Source of the DNA: an uncultured Pseudomonadota bacterium
GTDB lineage: Bacteria; Pseudomonadota; Alphaproteobacteria; RUG11792
Direction: 5' to 3'
Assembly: GCA_902784055.1 (NCBI GenBank)
Contig: CACZTP010000007.1
Location: 1-54,279 of the forward strand
Length of the DNA stretch: 54,279 nucleotides
Shown here: piece by piece, positions 8,181-15,523 of the stretch
How the letters are laid out: every line of letters starts with the position of its first letter
Numbering within the stretch: the first letter of the stretch is position 1
Translations under genes and position numbers: made by a program
The notes under the pieces: generated by a model
Told to the model about the DNA's origin: nothing
Databases searched by the model: none
The model's input: the letters and a program-made list of their open reading frames with translations, nothing else

Positions 8181-11100
8181 TAGCTACTCCGCCTATAAAT
8201 ATAAAATTATTTATTGTTAGTTTATTTTTCACATTAATTGTAACATAAACTGATAACATTTCAGTTAAGAAACGAACAGACTGGGTCATGATAACAAAAT
8301 TATCCTTAAAAACAAAGTCACTTCCGTGATTCATATCTGGTAGATGCTGGTTTTGTAGACTAAATTCTATTTCTTTCGTAATATCTGAGTGGTAATTTCT
8401 TCTATTAATTAATCGTACATTTGCTTTTAATGGCTCTTTACCTTCATGTTCTACGTTTAAGTTAATGCGTAAATTTTGCCATACCTTATTGTTAGGCGAC
8501 ATCATAGAAAAGTCCCAACGACATTCTATTGGCTTATTGTTATCATCTATGTAAATCGCTGGGTCGTCTCTATATTGATAAAACGAAACAGTATTATTTT
8601 TTATATTTGCCAATAGTAAAGTGCGATGTGTACCAAACACAGGTATTGAATGAGTTAATACTTCACTATCGAAAATAGTCGTAAAAAAATTGCTATTTCC
8701 TAAATCTTGTAAAAATAGGACTTGTTCTTGGTTCCCTATTTTTATGTAATAGCTGTCTCTATACAAAAATGTACAACTCTGTAACCAAGTGCTTTGCTGT
8801 ACTCTTCCAAACAATTCACGTATTAATCCTTCGTGTATATCTCCTTTTATTAATTCTGGCTTGTCGTTTAGGGTGAATGGGTTAATAATCCACATTCCTT
8901 CATCGTTAATTAACGAAACGAAGTTTGCGTGTATAAATGCCAATCCTGGCGCCGGACAGTCACATTCAAATGTTGTTATGTATTTCCCAAAAATATCTAT
9001 ATGTCCTGGCGTTTTTATGTTCCCATCTTGGTCGTATATAACTGCTTGTGCTGGCTCCATCCTAGGTAACCACACTTGTGTAAATTTCGTTCCTACAACA
9101 TATAAATACTGCTGGTTACTAATTAATGTTATAGGGTAATCGTTTTGTGGAAAATAACTTTTTAAATCTTGAAAATAAAATGAGGCATGAGCGGGGTCAA
9201 ACCACTTACTAGCATCCCCCTGGATTGTCGTTCTGTATAACAAATATCTGTCTGTATATGTTTCTTTTGTGAAATTGTTATGTATATCAGCTAAACCAAT
9301 TCCATATAAATAGCCATGATACTGATATACAACACTCAGCTTTGGACAAGGCATCAGTAAAATTAATTCCCAATCCTTTATACTAAACTGCTGTGATAAA
9401 TGCTCTCTCTGTTCTATAAACCGCTCGTCAGCTTGTATATCAAGCGTAATATAACAGTGCATTTGATTATCACCAACAACTGTTGACGTTATTCCAGGGT
9501 GATAACCAAGCTCTATTACTCTCGTTTTAGGATTTTGATACTCTATACTCCCTACTCTCCTCTCATCAGTATCTTCTGGCGGTATTGCTTTTGGTTTCGC
9601 GTCATAGAATAATAACCATCGTTCATCTTCATTATTTCCGGGTAATTCAGGATTTGGTATATATTTCAATACAGTTATAGCTTCCTCATTTCGCCACTTA
9701 TAAAAAAAATTATGCACTATGTCCTGTTTATAGCCCCGTTTAATTCCACTGTCTTTTGGTCTTTCTGGGCTATTATTAATAGTTGTCCATTCAGGATTAA
9801 TAATAAAAAGTTCTTTTCCATTCCATTGTTCCGAGGTTTTATCCCATTCAGGATTTTCTATTTCAAAAATAAATTTGCTTTCTTTTTCGTAATATCCAAA
9901 TGATTCAGTTTCTAACTCTGTCTGTTTTTTATATTCAACTTTTAATATCTTGCCTTCGTATATCGTGTTCCCATTCTTTAATTTTAAAATATTATTTTTT
10001 ACTAATGCTGTACTGTCTCGTGTCGGTATGCAATCTATTTTTAAGTTACCTGTTTCTGCGTCCGCCGTAAGCTTCATTTTATGTTTTTCATAATTTCCTT
10101 TGTTATTTTCGTTGTATGTCCAAAACCTGGCGTCACTTAGCCTAATAGGGACATCCTCTTGTAACGACTTAAAGGTATATAGATCTTTTGGTTGTTCTTG
10201 TTGCTTCGCATCTTCACTTCGTGGTTCGCTTCGCTCCTCAACAGCTTTGCTATCGGAGCCTACGGCTTCATTGTAATTGACTTTAAAAAACGGAGAAACT
10301 CCGTTAGCTATGAAAAATCCTTGTATGTGTTCAATTCCTGTCTGTACAATAGAATAAGGGAAATAACTCCATCCGGTAACTTCATTAGCTTCGCTAACGG
10401 AAACTACGTTTTCATTTTTCATGTATTGAACATCATCTTTATCTTTATCGATATAACATAATCTTCCAACATGTATTTTTACTTTATTCGCTATTACCTC
10501 AACACCTTCGGTATCGGAGCCTTTGGCTTCAACTAGACGGTTAAACTGTTCTTTTTCATCATCTGTTAACGTAATTTCTAAACTGTTGTCACTATACTTT
10601 ACTCGCGTCGTGTTTCCTAAATCTGCATGATTTTGTGCGTCAATTTCCCAATATCGTACTTCTTCTATTTCTTCACTGTCAGGTATCGGTTCATAATATT
10701 GTATTTTTATTTTGTCCGTTCGCCTCCAATATTGAAAATAATCCTCTGGATAGCCTGCTTGGTCATTATTCCATGTTATGCGGATTATATTACTTTCCTC
10801 TTCGAGCTCAACAGTCGCATCTTCTAATTTCCAACAACTAATATATAAAAAGAAATCTCCGCCTCTATATGGAGAAATCCAACACCTATGTAATGTAACG
10901 TCCTCTTCATTGAGCTCTTTATCTTTGTATCCTGCTGCCTTTATAAATCCGCACCTACTTACCAATTCTTTCGAGGGACTTAAAATTAAATTCTTGAGAT
11001 TAAATGTTTTGTGCCCTTCCGCTACTTTGTACCCTCCGTCTCCAAAATCTATTGGAAGTACAGGCGTATTTATTATTATTTGTGATAAGTTCCTTAACAT
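8161..11100 (-). CDS. P22 gp10-like tail / DNA-stabilisation protein
   Basis: The 979-aa product resembles in layout the tail hub protein gp10 of P22-like phages. An N-terminal 'LPIDFGDGGY' region is followed by 'SPSKELVSRCGFIKAAGY'. A central 'DRYLLYR...' to 'LYVVGTKFTQVWLP' segment is followed by 'PGLAFIHANFVSLINDEGMWII' and a C-terminal 'VRFLTEMLSVYVTI' end. P22 gp10 is about 470 aa; the extra length is mostly an N-terminal third that carries four to five inserted short repeats (near residues 191-201, 230-240, 278-288 and 294-301). The ATG lies at the very edge of another copy of the 30-bp element, and no separate Shine-Dalgarno is evident. No capsid, portal or terminase gene is present in the window. 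The match is by pattern recognition, not alignment. Confidence 0.5.
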   Translation of the reverse strand: MLRNLSQIIINTPVLPIDFGDGGYKVAEGHKTFNLKNLILSPSKELVSRCGFIKAAGYKDKELNEEDVTLHRCWISPYRGGDFFLYISCWKLEDATVELEEESNIIRITWNNDQAGYPEDYFQYWRRTDKIKIQYYEPIPDSEEIEEVRYWEIDAQNHADLGNTTRVKYSDNSLEITLTDDEKEQFNRLVEAKGSDTEGVEVIANKVKIHVGRLCYIDKDKDDVQYMKNENVVSVSEANEVTGWSYFPYSIVQTGIEHIQGFFIANGVSPFFKVNYNEAVGSDSKAVEERSEPRSEDAKQQEQPKDLYTFKSLQEDVPIRLSDARFWTYNENNKGNYEKHKMKLTADAETGNLKIDCIPTRDSTALVKNNILKLKNGNTIYEGKILKVEYKKQTELETESFGYYEKESKFIFEIENPEWDKTSEQWNGKELFIINPEWTTINNSPERPKDSGIKRGYKQDIVHNFFYKWRNEEAITVLKYIPNPELPGNNEDERWLLFYDAKPKAIPPEDTDERRVGSIEYQNPKTRVIELGYHPGITSTVVGDNQMHCYITLDIQADERFIEQREHLSQQFSIKDWELILLMPCPKLSVVYQYHGYLYGIGLADIHNNFTKETYTDRYLLYRTTIQGDASKWFDPAHASFYFQDLKSYFPQNDYPITLISNQQYLYVVGTKFTQVWLPRMEPAQAVIYDQDGNIKTPGHIDIFGKYITTFECDCPAPGLAFIHANFVSLINDEGMWIINPFTLNDKPELIKGDIHEGLIRELFGRVQQSTWLQSCTFLYRDSYYIKIGNQEQVLFLQDLGNSNFFTTIFDSEVLTHSIPVFGTHRTLLLANIKNNTVSFYQYRDDPAIYIDDNNKPIECRWDFSMMSPNNKVWQNLRINLNVEHEGKEPLKANVRLINRRNYHSDITKEIEFSLQNQHLPDMNHGSDFVFKDNFVIMTQSVRFLTEMLSVYVTINVKNKLTINNFIFIGGVANAINKY
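10238..10269 (-). repeat. 30-bp palindromic element in the gp10-like gene
   Basis: The copy contains the stem GGAGCC-tac-GGCTTC and encodes 'EAVGSDSKAVE'. One base differs from copy 1 (GCTTTGC for GCTTCGC). Confidence 0.85.
10382..10413 (-). repeat. 30-bp palindromic element, variant copy in the gp10-like gene
   Basis: This copy is of the TTAGCTTCGCTAACGG variant with stem AAAC-tac-GTTT and encodes 'ENVVSVSEANE'. It is nearly identical to the copy at 6599. Confidence 0.8.
10499..10530 (-). repeat. 30-bp palindromic element in the gp10-like gene
   Basis: The copy has CTTCGGTATCGG followed by AGCC-ttt-GGCT and encodes 'EAKGSDTEGVE'. Confidence 0.85.
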
Positions 11101-11172
11101 TCAACACCTTCGGTATCGGACGCAACGCGTTCAACACCTTCGCTAACCTTCGCTATCGGAGCCAAAGGCTTC
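11101..11172 (-). repeat. 30-bp palindromic element, tandem pair with a 10-bp expansion
   Basis: The first copy (11101-11132) has a third stem type, GGACGC-aac-GCGTTC. The second (11131-11172) has stem AGCC-aaa-GGCT and carries an extra 10 bp duplicating the TTCGCTAACC segment, which shifts the reading frame. The pair abuts the start codon of the gp10-like gene. Confidence 0.85.
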
Positions 11173-11340
11173 ATCTGCAAACATATTAAAAACAACAGAA
11201 TATTTTTTGCTTCTTGTGTCTTCCTGTGTTGAAGCCTTAACATTAATGGCAATAAAGGCAATATTTCTTGTGTCGCTATGACCTCCAATAAACTTGCCTT
11301 CATATATCCCAGTCCTTAAATTAATACCCATGTCTTCCAA
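11143..11340 (-). pseudogene. Short ORF ending inside a frameshifted repeat element
   Basis: This 65-codon frame starts at TTG (or at the ATG three codons later), reads into a copy of the 30-bp element ('EAFGSDSEG') and stops within it. That copy carries 10 extra bases, which shifts the frame. An ordinary 30-bp copy would have kept it open towards the downstream gp10-like gene. It may be the remnant of a longer tail-related gene broken by the element, or a genuine small protein. No family is recognised. Confidence 0.35.
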
Positions 11341-11391
11341 TGCCAGTGTATGGAGCTCTCACATTAAGACGCAATCTTGCGACTCGCACTT

Positions 11392-11640
11392 TCAATACAT
11401 CGATCCATTTCTTCGGCATCTTTGCCATGCACTATATGCGAGTAATAAAACTAACACAATCCATCCATAATATTCTATGAATAAAATAAAGCAACACAAT
11501 ACAAATGCTTGAATATATGAATTTGATATTTCGTTATATTCACAAGAGACAAGAATATATGAACCAAAAGTCACAAAAAGAACAAGTGGAAACGTAAAAT
11601 GCCACAAAAAACAAAGTAGTTTCACCGTGAGTAATGTCAA
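11392..11640 (-). CDS. Small membrane protein, possibly holin-like
   Basis: This 82-aa protein is very hydrophobic, with two predicted membrane segments (about residues 3-31 and 43-69) and a basic C-terminal tail ('RCRRNG'). That plan fits small holins, and the gene lies upstream of the tail operon on the same strand, but many unrelated small membrane proteins look alike. The listed start is TTG; a GTG five codons later is an alternative. There is no clear ribosome site for either. Treat the holin idea as a guess. Confidence 0.35.
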   Translation of the reverse strand: MTLLTVKLLCFLWHFTFPLVLFVTFGSYILVSCEYNEISNSYIQAFVLCCFILFIEYYGWIVLVLLLAYSAWQRCRRNGSMY

Positions 11641-11705
11641 TGTTAATTTAGTTAAGTGTACTTGATGGATTATAACACCTCTGTATGTACCTTGTTTGGC
11701 AAGTT

Positions 11706-11734
11706 TTGCATAATATCGCTATTTTATGTAAAAT
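11706..11734 (+). promoter_or_regulatory. Sigma-70-type promoter for tRNA-Glu
   Basis: TTGCAT (11706-11711) and TAAAAT (11729-11734) are separated by 17 bp and end 14 bp before the tRNA, as expected for a stable-RNA promoter. Confidence 0.6.
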
Positions 11735-11748
11735 AGACGTGTGAAAGT

Positions 11749-11824
11749 GTCTCCTTAGTCTAGTGGTCTAGGACCTCGCCCTCTCACGGCGGTAACACGG
11801 GTTCAAATCCCGTAGGAGACGCCA
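11749..11824 (+). tRNA. tRNA-Glu (CTC)
   Basis: The 7-bp acceptor stem GTCTCCT/AGGAGAC, the anticodon loop CTCTCAC (anticodon CTC), the T-arm GGGTTCAAATCCC and an encoded CCA are all present. The rest closely follows the bacterial tRNA-Glu pattern. Confidence 0.95.
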
Positions 11825-11948
11825 TACATGTGGCTTTACAAGCAAAGTGTTGTAACCAGTCCTATTGGATTCGGTCGGCGTTTCTTGATCAAGTCGCGTA
11901 AAGGTCGGTATTACTAGTCTATTGTGATTTAGTGTATCATTATCATGT

Positions 11949-12024
11949 GGGTGCCTAGCTCAGTTGGTAGAGCAACTGACTCTTAATCAGTAGGTCATAG
12001 GTTCGAACCCTATGGCACCCACCA
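11949..12024 (+). tRNA. tRNA-Lys (CTT)
   Basis: The acceptor stem GGGTGCC/GGCACCC, anticodon loop CTCTTAA (anticodon CTT), a T-arm with GTTCGAA and an encoded CCA are complete. Confidence 0.95.
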
Positions 12025-12136
12025 ATGTCGTTAATTTACCAATCGTTATTTATGTATCCGATTTCTTCCATATTCGGTTGTTGTAATCTCCGCTTTGTAG
12101 GAGAATTAGAGTAATAGTGACTATTTGGGTAGGCAT

Positions 12137-12913
12137 GTGGTTAAATCAAGGTTTTTGTTACTGTTGCTAATTGCTAATTGTTCGAACACATGCCTTATCG
12201 ACGCATGGGCAACTGAGAACTCACAAGAAGATATTGATCGCGATGAACAAAATGATAAAAATGAAGAACAGAATGATGAAAAAAATGCTGATAATTCGTC
12301 ATCTTCGAACAAAAAGAATACCTCTTTAAAAACCGGGTTCTACTCAGGTTTTAGACTTGGAGTACATCGTAATGAATTACATGGAGAGTTGCTATCAGGT
12401 GACGATGGTTTGGACAGTACTACATCTAAAATAAAAACAGATAAGAATAATTTAGAAGCGAGTTTTTTGTTAGGTTTTGATAAAAACTTTGGCTCAGTTG
12501 TTGTTGGGATTGATTCTTTTGTCGGGTTTAATCCTGGTTCTGAGGTAAAATATTCAAAAGAATTTGATGTAGCAAAAGTAAAGTCTGGGACTGAGTATTC
12601 AACATTCGCTAAATTGGGTTTTATTCTCAATAGAATTATGCTCTATGGAAAAACAGGTCTTGAACTATCAAATTATAAATACGATTTTACAGTTAATGAC
12701 TTAGCTAAAGAAAAGAAAGAGTGGTCTTTATTTCCGACTTTTGGAGCAGGTGTAGAATTTTCTGTTTGTAATGGGGTATCACTGGTTGCCGAATGCTCCT
12801 ACGGTGAAGATAAGACTGCCGATAAATTAAATATATCAGCAGGCAGTAACAAAACTAAAAATACATCGGGGCGCACTTTTAGTGTCAAACTAGGATGTAA
12901 TTATAGGTTTTAG
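12137..12913 (+). CDS. Outer membrane beta-barrel protein
   Basis: The protein has a classical signal peptide ('FLLLLLIANC', probable cleavage after 'DAWA'), then an Asp/Glu/Asn-rich linker of about 40 residues, then about 190 residues of alternating beta-strand pattern ('FYSGFRLGVH', 'FGSVVVGIDSFVGF', 'FPTFGAGVEFSV') ending in '...SVKLGCNYRF'. A C-terminal Phe is the usual assembly signal for Bam-dependent barrels. The size fits small 8-strand OmpA/OmpX-like porin-family proteins of alphaproteobacteria. I chose the GTG at 12137; a TTG at 12125 is also in frame. The next gene begins 2 nt after its stop, so both are probably one transcript. Confidence 0.75.
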   Translation: MVKSRFLLLLLIANCSNTCLIDAWATENSQEDIDRDEQNDKNEEQNDEKNADNSSSSNKKNTSLKTGFYSGFRLGVHRNELHGELLSGDDGLDSTTSKIKTDKNNLEASFLLGFDKNFGSVVVGIDSFVGFNPGSEVKYSKEFDVAKVKSGTEYSTFAKLGFILNRIMLYGKTGLELSNYKYDFTVNDLAKEKKEWSLFPTFGAGVEFSVCNGVSLVAECSYGEDKTADKLNISAGSNKTKNTSGRTFSVKLGCNYRF

Positions 12914-12915
12914 TA

Positions 12916-13281
12916 ATGACAATCGCAGTAAACAAAGCTGTGTGTAAATGTACTTCTGGAGTATTATGTCAAGTAACAATTCTCCCGACAACAAATGTTT
13001 TTATATCAGGTGCAAGATGTGTCAGAATGCCTGATGCGACTACTATAAATCTTCCATCATTTGGCATGTGTTATAATCTTACCAATCCGTCTGTCATAAA
13101 AACTCCAGTAGGAATTGTTCCTTGTATGTGTGTTCCTAACATATTAGGATCAAAGTGGCTTACAAAAAAATTTAACGTAAAAGTATGCGGGCAATCAGTT
13201 TGTTCGAACGGAGATAAATGCTTTTGTTTATATGGTGGACTCATTACAATAGAATTCCCGGGACAGCTTAGTGTTTCGTAA
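12916..13281 (+). CDS. DUF4280 / PAAR-like protein
   Basis: This 121-aa protein matches the DUF4280 pattern: an N-terminal 'CKCTSG', a central '...INLPSFGMCYNLTNPSV', a 'VPCMCVP' segment, and a Cys-rich 'CSNGDKCFCLYGGLITIEFPGQ' end. Many cysteines are placed as in that family. DUF4280 proteins are PAAR-like and are found with type VI secretion or extracellular contractile injection systems, where such proteins cap the spike and link effectors. No secretion-system or toxin gene accompanies it here; its partner is the upstream beta-barrel protein. It has no signal peptide, which fits a cytoplasmic loading step. The family assignment is from memory of the motif. Confidence 0.75.
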   Translation: MTIAVNKAVCKCTSGVLCQVTILPTTNVFISGARCVRMPDATTINLPSFGMCYNLTNPSVIKTPVGIVPCMCVPNILGSKWLTKKFNVKVCGQSVCSNGDKCFCLYGGLITIEFPGQLSVS

Positions 13282-13287
13282 TTTCGA

Positions 13288-14241
13288 TTATTTCATGTTT
13301 TGTTGTTTAGCGTAGCGTTGACTATTTTTTATTTCTGTTCTGTATTTATTGTGCTGTTTTAAATTATCAGAATAAAAAACTTCTCCAGTATTTATATCTG
13401 CAATAAAAAATAAAAATTTTGTATCAGCTGGGTGTATCGCTGCTTTTATCGATGCTCTTCCGGGACAGCATATAGGAGCTGGAGGCAATCCTGAATTCCT
13501 GTATGTGTTATATGGAGATTTAACAAACAGATCTTTATGTAATATGTGTTTACGATCTATAGATCCTTTATATTCACCATTGACTGTTAATGCATATATT
13601 ACAGTCATGTCACTTTCAAGCCTCATTCCTTTTTTAAGCCTGTTATGGAACACCGAAGAAATGAGAGAGCGATTTTTACTACCTCCCGCTTCTAATTCAA
13701 TAATAGATGCGAGAGTTACAATTTTATCCCAAGTAAGATCCGTCTTATTTTCATTTTGAAGTTGTTTTTTAAAGTTATTCATTTCATCTCTCATCCGATT
13801 TATTATATTTTGACGAGTATCTCCAAACTTATAAAAATAAGTATCAGGCATAATACTGCCTTCTTTTGGAATTGAATTTATACTCCCTGTTAGTATTGTG
13901 TTTTGTTTCAGACGTTCAATAATTTGATGTACTGTTAGCCCCTCTGGAAATGTTATTTTATGTCTTACATAACTACCTGAAAATAATTTTAAAAGAAAAG
14001 TGTAAGTATTTTCTTTTTCATCTAAGATATATTCTCCCGTAGGTATTCGTTTTCTTAATTCAGGCATATTGTCAATAAATTTAAAAAGAATATTATTATT
14101 GAAAGATTTATCTCGTTGCATAATGTAATACAAACGATCTGTACTTTTTATGAACACTGAGTGAGTAGGCAAAGCACTTTGCCGAAAAGTAAAGCCAAAG
14201 AAAAGAATCGATATACCACCAATCGAAAACAGAAATTTCAT
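13288..14241 (-). CDS. mltG: Endolytic transglycosylase MltG (YceG-like)
   Basis: MltG cleaves nascent peptidoglycan strands at the inner membrane to release them. The 317-aa protein has an N-terminal membrane anchor (about residues 2-20), a LysM-like region ending with 'FPEGLTVHQIIERL' (about 107-120), and the catalytic domain with 'LASIIELEAGG' (the second Glu-containing motif holds the catalytic glutamate in the family), 'SVFHNRLKKGMRLESDMTVIYAL', 'PYNTYRNSGLPPAPI' and 'FFIADINTGEVFYSDN'. All hallmarks are intact and the length is normal. tRNA-Val lies just upstream on the same strand, so the two could share a transcript. The ribosome-binding site is weak. Confidence 0.9.
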   Translation of the reverse strand: MKFLFSIGGISILFFGFTFRQSALPTHSVFIKSTDRLYYIMQRDKSFNNNILFKFIDNMPELRKRIPTGEYILDEKENTYTFLLKLFSGSYVRHKITFPEGLTVHQIIERLKQNTILTGSINSIPKEGSIMPDTYFYKFGDTRQNIINRMRDEMNNFKKQLQNENKTDLTWDKIVTLASIIELEAGGSKNRSLISSVFHNRLKKGMRLESDMTVIYALTVNGEYKGSIDRKHILHKDLFVKSPYNTYRNSGLPPAPICCPGRASIKAAIHPADTKFLFFIADINTGEVFYSDNLKQHNKYRTEIKNSQRYAKQQNMK

Positions 14242-14266
14242 ACGCTGTTTTCTGCATCATATGAAA

Positions 14267-14341
<75 letters not shown>

Positions 14342-14462
14342 AGATCACAATGTGAGTATACGCAAAATTGAAAAACGGTTCAAGCTACTTGAATGAAATT
14401 GAGCAAATATACCAATCCATGTTAGCATTAAGGCAGGATTTCATAGGTTAAAAGGTTATATT

Positions 14463-14765
14463 ATGCCAAGAAAGTGTGCACTAACAGGCAAAACAGTTTT
14501 GTTTGGTAACAACGTAAGCCATGCTCATAATAAAACGCGCAGGAAGTTTTTACCAAATCTTCAGAAAATTTCATTTATGAGTGATAGCTTGAAAAAAGTT
14601 TTTCAATTACGTGTAACTCCTTCAGGATTACGTACTGTTGAAAAAAACGGCGGATTGGATGCCTACTTACTGAAAACTTGCGACTGTAAGTTAAGCAAGA
14701 GAGCTCTGTACATAAAAGACGAAATACTTCACAATCGTCGTTTATCTGAAAAAGGGGTTAACTAA
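14463..14765 (+). CDS. rpmB: 50S ribosomal protein L28
   Basis: L28 is a basic component of the large ribosomal subunit. The 100-aa protein shows the family start 'CALTGKTVLFGNNVSHAHNKTRRKFLPNLQK' in pattern (residues 5-35) and the central 'FQLRVTPSGLRTVEKNGGLDAYL' segment seen in alphaproteobacterial L28. Length is normal for that group. Its stop codon overlaps the start of secB by one base (TAATG), so the two are translationally coupled. Confidence 0.95.
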   Translation: MPRKCALTGKTVLFGNNVSHAHNKTRRKFLPNLQKISFMSDSLKKVFQLRVTPSGLRTVEKNGGLDAYLLKTCDCKLSKRALYIKDEILHNRRLSEKGVN

Positions 14766-15322
14766 TGGCTATTCAACAGAAGTTGAAAGAAGAAAACACA
14801 ACAACTGGATCTTCAACGCTAAGTGGTAAAGAAGTTAATAGCCAATATCCGTTTTTTATACATGATCAATATGTAAAGGATTTATCTTTTGAAAATCCTA
14901 ATTTTCTCATAAAGTACAGCGAAAAGAATGTAAAACCTGACGTTTCTGTTAACGTATCATCTGGTGTCTCTAAGTTAAATGACGATACTTATGAGGTTAT
15001 ATTGAAAGTCAATATTGACTCAACCGTCGATAAAAAGACGGTCTTTTTAATAGATCTTTCTTATGGGGCATTGGTTTCTGTTGATAAATCACAACAAGCA
15101 GATATTCTTGAACCGGCTTTATTTGTTCATGTTCCGTTTCTTATGTTCCCGTTTGTTAGGGAAATAATTGCTACGATCACAAAAAATGGAGGTTATCCAC
15201 CACTACTCCTTGATCCAATAGATTTTGCTTCATTGTATGTTCAGAAAAAGAACGAAGTAGCGAATAAAAACAAGGATGACAAATCGCAAGAAGACAACGC
15301 GGAAAAACCAACTATTAATTAG
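14765..15322 (+). CDS. secB: Protein-export chaperone SecB
   Basis: SecB holds preproteins unfolded and delivers them to SecA. The 185-aa protein shows the family core: 'PFFIHDQYVKDLSFENPN' (about residues 28-45), a middle beta region ('YEVILKVNIDSTVDKKTVFLIDL'), and 'HVPFLMFPFVREIIATITKNGGYPPLLLDPIDFASLY' in pattern (about 120-156). The acidic, Lys/Asp-rich tail of about 25 residues is longer than usual. The window's abundance of signal peptides fits a need for SecB. Confidence 0.93.
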   Translation: MAIQQKLKEENTTTGSSTLSGKEVNSQYPFFIHDQYVKDLSFENPNFLIKYSEKNVKPDVSVNVSSGVSKLNDDTYEVILKVNIDSTVDKKTVFLIDLSYGALVSVDKSQQADILEPALFVHVPFLMFPFVREIIATITKNGGYPPLLLDPIDFASLYVQKKNEVANKNKDDKSQEDNAEKPTIN

Positions 15323-15523
15323 TCAAAAATATTAAGTATATTTTTTGGGAAGGGGGCACTTTGTTAGTGAACTCTTCTTTTTTACAACGTTTCACATCCT
15401 CACGCGAATGTCCCGCCATCGATGTTACATAAAGTCTCAATCGATAACAATGGTATGAGAGTATTTGATTCAATATGAATTGCAAAGAAACGATATTTGG
15501 CTAGCGCAAAATTTGGAGAGTGA

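Noticed and set aside
9590-9615. A further copy of the EDAKQ-type repeat
   Set aside because: Only TTTCGCGTC is shared; the flanks and the encoded peptide differ, so the resemblance is probably by chance.
11749-12024. An attachment site of a prophage at tRNA-Glu or tRNA-Lys
   Set aside because: I looked for a second copy of either tRNA 3' end across the island and found none, and no integrase gene is visible.
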